A stretch of DNA of 61,809 nucleotides, from assembly GCA_030674155.1 (NCBI GenBank), contig CM060320.1, forward strand, positions 8,100,984-8,162,792, written 5' to 3'. A program made the translations under genes and the position numbers. The notes below the pieces were generated by a model, which worked only from the letters and a program-made list of their open reading frames with translations, did no database searches and was not told the origin of the DNA. This DNA comes from Stramonita haemastoma (taxonomy: Eukaryota; Mollusca; Gastropoda; Neogastropoda; Muricidae). This document shows positions 46,726 to 56,229 of this stretch, one piece after another (the stretch's first letter is position 1; the number at the start of each line of letters is the position of its first letter).

Positions 46726-47875
46726 GTATTCCATTACGTTATACAGTGTTATGTATTGTGCTATAGTTTATTTACCGTACTGAACTGCACTGCATAAAGC
46801 TTTGCCCTACTAATGCTATGCTGCACTGCGATGAACTGCACTCCACTGCACTGCACCGTAGTATGTTGTAATAAGTTATGTTGCAATATGTTGTATCGTG
46901 TTTCTTTGTATCATGTTTTATTGCATTGCTCTACACTGTCTTGTGTTGTATGAGACTCGTATTGTAGACCTTTTGCCCATATCTGCATTAGACATCAGGT
47001 ATAGTAGAACGAGATTCCGTGACTCTGTATTGCATGCATTATAGCAAGTGGATGAATATTTCTGTGATTAATTATTGAATTTGATTGATTACTGTAGAAC
47101 TGCTTGTGGGGCTTGTCTTTTGATGTGCATATGGCAAGGCTGAAGTCTTTTTTTCTAGTGCACGCATGGCATCATGTGAATACCTAACAAGTGTATCTGT
47201 GATGAAAAACATGACCAATTTTGTCCCATAGTGTGTAGGGAACAAACGAACCCAATATGTAATTCAAGGTATTATTGGCAGCAAAGGGCTACGCAGCAGA
47301 TCAAGTATTTGCTAATTGAATTTGCTAGTCTAGCGAAAACAGTGTACTTGTGGAACATCTACTTTGGAAAAGTTATAAAGCGCCAAAATCTTCTTGTTAC
47401 TATCCAGATAATCATTCTTCATTTTTTGCATACCTATTAAAAAAAAGGTTAGTCTTTTATTCAAAATAAAGAATGAAATTATTTAGGAACCTTGATAGTT
47501 ATACATGATGAATAACTTAATAGATAAATCAATAAAATAAAAAAGAGATCATTTTATTTTCGTTATACATGGCTAACATAGACTAAACAATCAATATTTC
47601 ATTCCCGAGGTGTAACTGGTGACAGCAGGCTACCGGGATGGTGAAATATATGTCAATTCAATTTTCTGGCCAGTGTAATGTCACATATATGACAGAGCAG
47701 AAAACTGAAAAAGAGATATTTTATTATTACAACATTGACAGTCATTATTAGTTACTATGCTACCTGTTTAAGAAAGGTACTACATTAATCTGCAGGACAA
47801 TTATGAAAATGCTGGGCAGATGGAGAAGGAAGGGGGCAAGAGGATACCATTCTATTTTCCCTCCTTCTTCAACTA
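46726..47875. other. Stretch without a gene; degenerate ACTGCACTGC sequence at its start
   Basis: 46770-46960 has weak pentamer periodicity (CTGCACTGCA and ATGTTGTA types). The rest is AT-rich, apparently unique sequence. Confidence 0.45.
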
Positions 47876-48030
47876 CTATCGGGTGTTTTTTTTCCATCCC
47901 TCAATACTCATACAAAACACACCACCCACACCTACCTTCCCTATGATATTGCTTTTCCCTGTCTGGGGCTGACCTCCATCAACCCTCTCTCTCCATACAC
48001 AGTTAAACGCCCCTGGTGACCAACCAATAC

Positions 48031-48049
48031 TGGCCGCCAGAGGGCGCTG
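48031..48049 (+). promoter_or_regulatory. Strong CTCF-like binding motif
   Basis: TGGCCGCCAGAGGGCGCTG matches the CTCF consensus, as I remember it, at every strongly constrained position (CC..CAG.GGGCGCT). The three differences are at positions where A and G interchange. A CCAAT pentamer lies about 5 bases upstream (48022-48026), and the surrounding 100 bases are locally less AT-rich than the flanks. CTCF is conserved in molluscs, so a real insulator site is plausible. Occupancy is not shown by the sequence. Confidence 0.55.
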
Positions 48050-48749
48050 TAAGCAGCACGTTGAGTCGTTGATCCTTACATTTCCTCTCGTCCTTTGTCC
48101 GGAAGTGTTGAGATCTGTGTTGATCAATGCTGCTTCTGCTTCCACTAAGGGCCTTCAGGGAGGAGGTGTGTTTTGGTATGGTTGCTATGGAGTGCAGTAG
48201 ATTTGCGAGGGGGGGGGGGGTGGCTTGGCGAATTAACACATTAATATTTGTTTATTTGAGTTTTTCTTGTTTGCTTGTTTGTATAACACGTAAAAATGTT
48301 GCAACAGTTTTGATGATGATTCTTCTTCTTCGTCTAACGAACGTGCAGACAACAACTATTGTTTTCTCTTATATGATCGAAATTGCGTTGCCTGCCGTTA
48401 AGCGCCTGACAAGTCAGGCCCAGCGCATCCGACTTCAGCGTCAGAGAGAATTGCTATCTTTAAGTCTTATTGGGGTTTAATACAGAGAAATGGACCGAGA
48501 AGGCACAAAATAGACAAGACAGATATGACAGGAAGAAAAGAAACAAGTAATAAACAAAGAAATGGATAGAAAAGAGGGAAATCCTATGACAGAATTTCCA
48601 GAAGGTAGGGATGTTATTTACACTACCAGGCCCTGGCATCCCCATCGGGCAAGATTGAAATATTGATCTTCCGCTATAAGCCACTATTTTAAAACACACT
48701 CAGACTCCTCTACATGTCCTATGTGATGGTACAATATTGGTAGTAAGGT
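48050..48749. other. Stretch without a gene; G run
   Basis: A G run of 12 at 48209-48220 lies in apparently unique sequence. Near 48690-48740 is a copy of sequence that returns at 49201-49258 (ACACTCAGACTCCT, then TGTCCTAT). Confidence 0.45.
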
Positions 48750-49056
48750 AGTTTAGGTAAAGGTAAAAGTGTCCCACAGCCTATGTGGTTGTAGGCAAGC
48801 GAGGTTCTAGAGAACTCAGCTTCTCTAGGGGCCAGCATGTTGAGGACGGCGCCCATCTCCTCTCCCTCGCTGCTATACCGACCCTGACCCTAAAGATGGC
48901 AGGTACCCATTTACAGCTGGGTAAACTGGATGACTGTACTGAAACCCAAGGCGCATAAATGGTCACCCTCCATGGTCACCAACCATGCTGTGTGTTGCTT
49001 AACCTTAGCTTGGGGAAAGCGAGTGCTCTAACCACTGAGCTATCCTGTCTCCACAC
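48750..49056 (-). mobile_element. SINE with tRNA-like head and 5S-rRNA-like segment, copy 3
   Basis: On the minus strand: GGATAGCTCAGTGGTTAGAG (49043-49024, a good box A), AAGCTAAGGTTAAGCAACAC (49012-48993, 5S-like), a disturbed box C region with GGTGACC duplicated, AAATGGGTACCTGCC, GCCGTCCTCAACATGCTGGC, and a CTTTTACCTTTACC tail near 48768-48755. Confidence 0.82.
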
Positions 49057-49258
49057 GCAATGTTGGCAGAGACTATTTCAAACACACTCCAGCGGACCAT
49101 TCCAGCGACGTGGAGAGGAGGGAGGGGGAGGGTCTGCTGCATGGGTAGCAGCTTGCCCTAAGCTATCCCGTCTCCACGCAATGTTGGCAGAGACTATTTC
49201 AAACACACTCAGACTCCTGGTCCTCCAGATGTCCTATCTGAGGGTGCAGTGTTGGCAG
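49038..49258. repeat. 50-bp direct repeat flanking a SINE-B fragment
   Basis: AGCTATCCTGTCTCCACACG...TTTCAAACACACTC at 49038-49089 recurs at 49161-49210 with one substitution and a 2-base deletion. Between them, 49092-49156 is a piece of family B (GACCATTCCAGCGACGTGG, GCATGGGTAGCAGCTTGCCC). A third relative of the ACACTCAGACTCCT end lies upstream at 48691-48741. Confidence 0.88.
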
Positions 49259-49507
49259 AGACTGTACAGCACAGCTTCCAGGCAGTGGCTACTGCTGTGC
49301 AAATATATGCGTCTGAGGCTAGGGACAATCGATGATGTCTACACTCCAAGTCTCCTTTGTCTGGGCTTGAAGAGAAAAAAGGACACTGCGGTCTTTTTCC
49401 TGTGACAAGAAAGCTGCTGTGGTGGTTGTGAACTGACTTGGTGATTTTATTCACATTATTTTTATTTTGCGTTACAATACATTGTCGTCATTGTGACACT
49501 ATAATAT

Positions 49508-49925
49508 GAGGCCCCGTATGCGAACGCACTCATGACACCTTGCGCACACGTTAAAAACACGTTCCGCCTTTTGGAAGATTAGGCCATCGTGTGCTGGTAG
49601 GAGCGGATGGCCACAAAATAAAATCCAGCATGCACACAGGTGTTTTGTTTAGACACCACCCATAAGGAAAAATCGAGGAGTTGGGAATCCTCAGAACACT
49701 TCGGAGCTGTGGGCCTATATAGCAGCGTTCTGGCAGCTCCTGTGACGGCACTGGAACCATTCGTATCAGCAATTACCTTTCCAATCGACCATTCTAGCGA
49801 CGTGCAGGGGGTGGGAGGTCTACTGCATGGGTAACAGCTTGCCCTCCATACTTACTTTCCCAGGCTTTGCACTCTAGAACCTAGTGCGCAATTTTATACT
49901 CTTCCGAGACTGACGGATGCCTACG
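49508..49925 (+). mobile_element. Composite SINE family B
   Basis: GAGGCCCCGTATGCGAACGC and GTTCCGCCTTTTGGAAGATT (central domain), then GTTTAGACACCACCCATAAG, CAGCTCCTGTGACGGCACTG, GGGTAACAGCTTGCCCTCCA and CTTCCGAGACTGACGGATGC. It ends at GCCTACGTAT near 49925. Confidence 0.87.
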
Positions 49926-50825
49926 TATACTATCGTGATTTCTAGAAACACTTATAACCAAAGAAAGTAGCTACCTTTTCTAAGATGTGGTGCAGTCTAG
50001 TACCATTTATTCAAAGATAATGTAGTTTGCTTCATTAATGAATGGTACACCCCTTGCGTATTATCAATACTATCGTAATCTTTACTATACAATATTGTGT
50101 CATTCTAAAGTTTAACAAAACTTTCAGAAAAACAGAAAAAAAAGAAACATCAAAAACACGATAAAACCTGAAAGAAAGAACAAAAGAAAGAAATACAGAA
50201 AAAAGAAAGAGAATAGAAAAAAGATGACGAACGAAAAAAGACAAACGAAAGAAACAGAAAAGAAAAAAACCCTGATATAGGCAGATAACAGACAAAAAGC
50301 AAAACAAGAAAGAGAAAAAAGAAAAGGAAATATTGATAACTCTGTCATCAAACCACTACCAATAACCACACACCCAAAAGCCTCGTTGCTAATTGAACAC
50401 AAAGCAAACAAAGGCACAGACAGACAAATATGGACACAGACATACAGGAAAACAAAAAGGTCTCAGTAAATATAAAGGCAAGCAAAAAGCTATAGATATA
50501 GGGTAGCAGATATCTTAAATTAATTAGTCTAAAAGAAATATTCAAAAACATGGGTTCCTTTCTGTAGTGTTTTCATGAACTGAATCTAAACAAAGAGAGC
50601 AAAGTCTTACAGACGTAAACAGACCCTAATTCCTATTTTGAAAGTATGTGTCAGCCCCTCCGGTCAGCGACTTATATTTTAGTACTGTATCTACAATACT
50701 CTCTGCGAAATTAGTAGACTATGAAAAAGGAGGGAGAAAAGGGAGATAGAACAGATACAGACAGACAGAAAGACAAACAAACACACAGAGAGAGATAGAG
50801 AGAGAGTGACAGACTGACAGACAGA
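49926..50825. other. Stretch without a gene; A-rich GAAA-type degenerate sequence
   Basis: 50110-50330 is A-rich with GAAAGAA and AAAAAGAAA units. Frames rich in F, L and S on the minus strand are a result of this. Otherwise apparently unique. Confidence 0.55.
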
Positions 50826-50827
50826 AA

Positions 50828-50831
50828 CACA

Positions 50832-50897
<66 letters not shown>

Positions 50898-50915
50898 ACA
50901 CACACACACACACAC

Positions 50916-51007
<92 letters not shown>
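50828..51007. repeat. (CA)n microsatellite
   Basis: About 90 CA units with three CC/AA slips (near 50837, 50915 and 50948). Frames of up to 280 codons on the minus strand pass through this and the neighbouring GA tract and are not genes. Confidence 0.97.
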
Positions 51008-51010
<3 letters not shown>

Positions 51011-51146
51011 GCAAACAGACAGACAACAGACAGACAGACATACAGGCATACAGAGACCGGGACAGAGAAATTGACAGAGATAAAGAGACAGAGAGGAACA
51101 CACAGAATCAAGCCATACAGAGAGGGAGAGAGACATAGACAGAGAA

Positions 51147-51176
51147 CACTGAACACTGAACCCTGAACCCTGAAAG
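51147..51176. repeat. Short ACTGAAC/CCTGAAC minisatellite
   Basis: Four or five 7-base units (ACACTGA, ACCCTGA). It resembles but does not match a telomere repeat. Confidence 0.8.
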
Positions 51177-51228
51177 GATTTAACTGCACATCAAACTCGG
51201 GCCACGATACAATGCAAAGTAGATTTGG

Positions 51229-51235
51229 AGAGAGA

Positions 51236-51308
<73 letters not shown>

Positions 51309-51375
51309 GAGAGAGAGAGAGGAGAGAGAGAGAGAGAAGAGAGAAGAGAGACAGAGAAAGGACAGAGAGACAGAG

Positions 51376-51412
<37 letters not shown>
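51229..51412. repeat. (GA)n then (GACA)n purine tract
   Basis: GA with many GGA interruptions to about 51365, then (GACA)n at 51378-51411. Confidence 0.95.
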
Positions 51413-51413
<1 letters not shown>

Positions 51414-51485
51414 GACAGACAAACAAAAGAAAGGACAGAGCCAGCGACAGAGAGATGGAATCGAGATCTAGAGAGAGGGGGGAGG

Positions 51486-51895
51486 GGCTGGATGGCTTGT
51501 GGTTATAGCGTTGCACTCTGGATTTGACGGCCTGGGATCCAGCTTGGGTTGGAGCCAGCACCCAGACGCCTGCTCAAAGGGATTGTCTTCTTGGAGGTAA
51601 CATCGGTACTGACTCAACTCCTTCTACAGTCCTTCAGATAATACTGTAAACCGAGGACCCGTGTGTAAACACACGCACATCTGTTGCAACCCGTTCTGCC
51701 CCTGAGAAGAGTAGACCATCTGTGCAGGTAAAAAAGTATGACTTATATATATATATGTTTAAAAAAAAAGCATGTGCACTGATATCGTGTTTAGGCATCA
51801 TCCCTGAAGTCAGAATGCGGCTACCTTAATGGTATACAAAAATAGTCGCATAAACTCACCGTCGGTGATATTCGGAGCTCTATCCAAGGAACAAA
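51486..51895 (+). mobile_element. SINE family C, full length, diverged
   Basis: The head has GATGGCTTGTGGTTATAGCG (box A region, 51493-51512), but box B is degraded (GGGATCCAGCTTGG). The body has ATCGGTACTGACTCAACTCC, ACTGTAAACCGAGGACCCGT and CCGTTCTGCCCCTGAGAAGA, and the tail has AAGTCAGAATGCGGCTACCT. Confidence 0.8.
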
Positions 51896-52677
51896 CAAAA
51901 AAGATCTAAAGAGAAGTCACAAAAGGTAGGGTAGGGGAAACAGACTGACAGACAGACAGACAGAGACACAGTGACTGGCAAAAACGGTCAGAGAGGCACA
52001 CAAGCAACAGCAGAGAAAAAGAACAACGAAAAAGACAGAAAATCAGAGACAGAAACAGACAGAAAAAGAGACACCCCCTCCTAAAAAGATGTCAAGAAAA
52101 AAATAGACAGATATATACAAAGTCTCAACCATTTCCTACTTTGTGATCAATATTCTATCTCATCCATCTACTGCAGACTTAAACCTCCAATCTCTCCTCT
52201 TCCTCCATAATGAGAAAAACATCCCTATAATTATGTAGTCACCAGATTTTAGAGCCCCGGGTACTCAGAAAGTAAGACCTTTTGGAGTTGTCGATCCTTT
52301 TATTCCTCCCATCATCCTTTGCAGTTTCCGGCAGTACTGGATAATGATTGTCAGTCACTGCTTCGATTTGCTTTGACAATCCTGACGTGGTATTGGGGGA
52401 GAGATCAACACGTCTGTAGGATATCAGAGATCAATGTAAGTAGCAATCGTTTTGAAGCCCTGTTTTCTGGGTGCACGGAGGAGGGTTACAGGATAGCGGA
52501 AGACGTGGGAAATCTTGAGGATGATGTGATGAATGTGTTCTCAACGTGCAGATGGATGGGAAGGATTGATGTGTTTGTTATATGCTTTGTGAATGCAGTA
52601 TTATAGTTGTGCAGGCTCTCTAAGATTTGCTTATGTGATGAGGATGTATTATTGCTGGAACAATGTCCAAAACTTTC
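51896..52677. other. Stretch without a recognised gene
   Basis: GACA/GAGA-rich to about 52080, then mixed sequence. A 95-codon open frame on the plus strand (52319-52606) is not low-complexity, but it has no domain I recognise, no visible splice context and a weak start, so I do not call it. Confidence 0.45.
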
Positions 52678-52701
52678 TTCTTCTTCTTCTTCCTCTTCTT
52701 A

Positions 52702-52773
<72 letters not shown>

Positions 52774-52821
52774 GCTGCTACTACTACGACGACGACGACA
52801 ACGACGACGACGACGACGACG

Positions 52822-52853
<32 letters not shown>

Positions 52854-52867
52854 TACTACTACTACTA

Positions 52868-52901
<34 letters not shown>

Positions 52902-52945
52902 TCTACTACTACTACTACTACTTCTTCTTCTTCTTCCTCTTCTTC
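52678..52945. repeat. Compound trinucleotide array: CTT, CTG, GAC, ACT, CTT
   Basis: Short CTT, then about 22 pure CTG units (52704-52771), then ACG/CGA units (52785-52851) broken by a palindromic GACGTC, then ACT units (52852-52920), then CTT. Open frames across it in all plus frames are homopolymers of A, C, L, R, T, D and Y. The CTG part is long enough to be unstable. Confidence 0.96.
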
Positions 52946-53177
52946 ATGAATGAATTCTGTATTTATATGTGCAGAACACTTTAAAATGCTTGATAAACTC
53001 TCTATTGTTTCAGTGCAGTGGGTCTTCTTCTTTCTCATGACCGGAACGGTCGTGGAGGAGAGATGAGAGACGATTCTGCAGCCAGCCGTCGCCATCCAGC
53101 CCTGTCCTCCGCCTTCCAGTGCAGTGGGTACATTTTAGTAAATAAAAAACTAGTGCTTGTATGATGTACAGAGTGTT
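52946..53177. other. Short stretch between repeats
   Basis: The motif CAGTGCAGTGGGT occurs twice (near 53013 and 53117). Nothing else was recognised. Confidence 0.4.
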
Positions 53178-53525
53178 TGGGGGGACGGATAGCCTAGTGG
53201 TCAGAACATTGCACTGGCAATTTGAAGACCCAGATTCGAGTCCGGTCGAGGAGATTTTTCTCCTGGAGTTAACATCAGTGCTGACTCCACTCTCCCCAAA
53301 AGTCCTTCGGATGAGACTTTAAACCGAGGCCCCGTATGCGAACACACTCAGAACATCTTGCGCACACGTTAAATCCTGTTCCGCTTTTCGTAAGAGTAGG
53401 CCATCGTGTTGTCGGTGGGAACAGATGACATATACAAAACTGCGTACACACGGGGACTGGATGTAAAAAAGCACAAGAGTGCTTATCCCATTATCCTCGA
53501 TATAAAAGAATAAAAAGAAAAAAAA
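53178..53525 (+). mobile_element. tRNA-derived SINE, family A, best full-length copy
   Basis: Box A GATAGCCTAGTGGTCAG (53188-53204) and box B AGATTCGAGTCC (53232-53243) are spaced as in tRNA genes. The conserved body has ATCAGTGCTGACTCCACTCT, GGATGAGACTTTAAACCGAG and GTTCCGCTTTTCGTAAGAGT. The 3' end TATCCTCGATATAAAAGAAT is followed by an AAAAAG tail. This copy can serve as the reference for the fragments elsewhere in the window. Confidence 0.92.
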
Positions 53526-53764
53526 GGAACTACTAAACCCAAAGGAGTAAAGCCGATCGTTATACGGCCACATAAAGTTCCCCTATGAATATGCAGCTCT
53601 CCAACAAACAGAGATCATGTGCGGTCCCTTGTGTAGCAACTTCAGGTATTTCAGTGTCTTAGTGTCAGTCAGTTTTGTATCTGTACAGAATGTGCTTGTG
53701 TTTCTTCAGCCTCTCTAACGTTGAAATAAAATACAGGATTTTTCACATTTGTATTTAATAACTG

Positions 53765-53925
53765 CGTTGGTATACACGCGACCAGGAATAAGTCACTGGC
53801 AGGTCTGTATCTTAGATTGACCAGGGAGAACTATAAAAGTAGCAGACGCTGCCTGGTATTCAAACCAGAACAGGGGATTATCACAGATAGAAGCTCGTCA
53901 CTTTATCCGCAAGGCTGCTGTATTT
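53765..53925 (-). mobile_element. SINE family D, 3' truncated
   Basis: On the minus strand a head (CTTGCGGATAAAGTGACGAG) and a GGTTTGAATACCAGGCAGCG box-B region are followed by CAGACCTGCCAGTGACTTAT. It is collinear with the head half of 18535-18882 and lacks the CGGAATGCGGCTACC tail. Confidence 0.65.
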
Positions 53926-55990
53926 GCAAAATGAATACCAGTAATATGCCCAATGAGGCCATTGTCTGTCTGTCTGAAGACATTTGACTCCATTGTCTGT
54001 GTAAGTAGTGAATTGAGCATGCTTAGTTCCATTGCTCCCTTGAGTAGCTGTGTGTTCTAAGGAAATGAGGTACAAGCTGCCACACGATTTCATTTGCATA
54101 TAATCACTGGACTTTTCTCTTGTCCCTCCAGTTCCAAGTTTATTGTCCTTATCTACAGATTTATATATCTCCAGACTATACTGGTGTCTGAGGCAACGAC
54201 CTACAGCAAATATTGTTTTCAAATTGTGACTCTACAAGTTCAAGGATGTCTACTGCAGCCCTTGTTCAAGACGTTTCAAAGCCACGTCAAGAAAGCTGAA
54301 CATAACAAGGGCAATACTTGAACAAAAGCATATGTTCATAATAGATTTTGCATGATAATGATTAAGGACAAGTTCATACGTGGCTTATGAGAGACGAACA
54401 TATATGTCAGTCACAAACCTCTTTTGTTATGGAACATCATAAGTTCCTGAAGCAATTTGGGGAAACCATGAACATAGGGATTGAGGCGGGGTTTACAGAG
54501 ACACTGCCGTCTAGACTAATGGGATTACTCTTCCTACGTATGTGGCGCTGGGGTGTAGTGGCGGATACTATTCGTTCTTATATAGTTCTCTTCATGTCAT
54601 ATGTGAGACAAGTGGTCTTTGAGAATAATTGAGCAAGTAGAAGCTTAATGAAGCAACTGGTCTTCATGGAATCAAAATCAATACTTTCTTATGCTGTACA
54701 GACTTTCTCTACAAAATCTTTGCACTCCTTCAAATTCTAAAATGGGGTCAGGACAATGCTCCTCCCCCACCGAAGTTCCTCCCTTCCAGCCGATAATGTA
54801 ACATCTTAATTCAGTCACAACAAAAATTCAACAAATTATCTTTGACATATCAAACATTTTTAAGTCTTTTTTATTGCAGTATCTCAAATAATAAAATTGA
54901 TTTTTTCGTCAAAACTGACTTTGTGGAAATTGTTCTGTCGGTTTTCTGTGTGCGTGCGTTAACTTTTTTTTAATACGAGCAAAATACTTTGGTTGCTTTG
55001 GACATCTGTCAGCCTAAGGCTCGTGACTTTAGGCTCTAGGATATGCCACGCTTGGGGTTTGCCAGTGACAATGGTTTTCCATTTCTGTTACATTAGAACT
55101 AATTTGTTTTTTTAAGGACAAAAATAGCCTTCTATTCCATTCATACCTAGATTACAGAAAGGTAAATCTTCATAAATCTCTGAGAGGAAAACTGAAGTTT
55201 GTGAAAGTAACCGACTTTATAAAGTTATTCTTATGATTCAAATAAATACTCTTTCTTGAAATAGGACTAAACAAAGGCTTTTCATGTTTGTTTTTTATCA
55301 ATATGAAAACTTGATGATAAAAACGTGTTACCTGCAACCACAAGTATCCCACAAAAAGCTTGAGTAAAGTAATGTGGAGGCTGCCTAACAGCAAAATTGA
55401 AAAAGCTGGTTTTGTACAAAAAATACTTGTCTCCTCAATTTCAACATTAATTTTATTTTCTAGAGTCAAAATTATTGCAGTATTAAATTAAAAAACTGGA
55501 GTGGTCGTGCAGTCATGCTGAAACATTTCTTGAAGCCAGAGTAAGGAACCAGGATCGTTACTGTCTTTGCTATTCTAAGATTATTAGCGCCTAGTAATAA
55601 TACTGACTTCTCAGCATTTAAATCTAACCTTTTGCCTGCCCTGCCCGTCTGTATTTCCAGTTAAAACTAGAAAGGGAAAACTACAAATCGATTTAAATTT
55701 TCCATGCCAAATCATTTTTTAGTTCTATTTCCCTAAATTTTCAAATATGAATTATACTCGTCAAACAGCAGCAGCAGGGAGCGCAGGGCAGCAGCCAGCA
55801 GAGCAGCATTTTCATCCTTTTCATTACCTTATCTTCTTTAATTACTATAATTTCATCATTCTTTTTTATTTACAGAATAAAATAAAAGGTGTGCTAGGGA
55901 TTAATTTTTTTTTGGGTATTGTGACACTAGCAGATCAATTTTTAACTTTGATATAAAAGCCCAACTAAGAATAGTTCAGTTTCATCAGAT
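53926..55990. other. Apparently unique stretch
   Basis: Longest stretch without recognisable repeats. Open frames (for example 53881-54222 minus and 54387-54632 plus) are under 115 codons, not low-complexity, but show no family resemblance and no conserved splice sites. If the window hides an exon, this is a likelier place than most. Confidence 0.45.
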
Positions 55991-56019
55991 TTTTTAAAAG
56001 CGTTTGAAAAGAATGAGAG

Positions 56020-56110
56020 ATAGGCAGACGACACAGAAGACAGACAGACAGAGACAGAGGCGGTACAAAGAGAAAGGCAAAGAGAAAGTGACAGAGAGAG
56101 AGACAGATCA
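56020..56110. repeat. Short GACA/GAGA purine tract
   Basis: GACAGACAGAGACAGAGG and GAGAGAGACAG units, imperfect. Confidence 0.8.
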
Positions 56111-56229
56111 TAGATAAATGAATGCATCATCTTTAATTTCACAAGGAGAAATTTTAGGCCCAGCCTTTGTCTTTTTTTCTTTTCTTGTAAAAACAATACA
56201 TCATTAAAAATCAGTTTCAATTTTCAAAT

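Noticed and set aside
46295..46797. Frames of 127-139 codons rich in C, L, F on the plus strand and K, Q, A on the minus strand
   Set aside because: They are translations of the degenerate CTTGC/CTTGT tract.
51147..51176. Telomere-like repeat
   Set aside because: The unit is ACCCTGA/ACACTGA, only four or five copies, unlike TTAGGG.
52319..52606. 95-codon plus-strand open frame of normal composition
   Set aside because: No recognisable domain, no supporting neighbour and no splice context. In 60 kb read in six frames such a frame is expected by chance.
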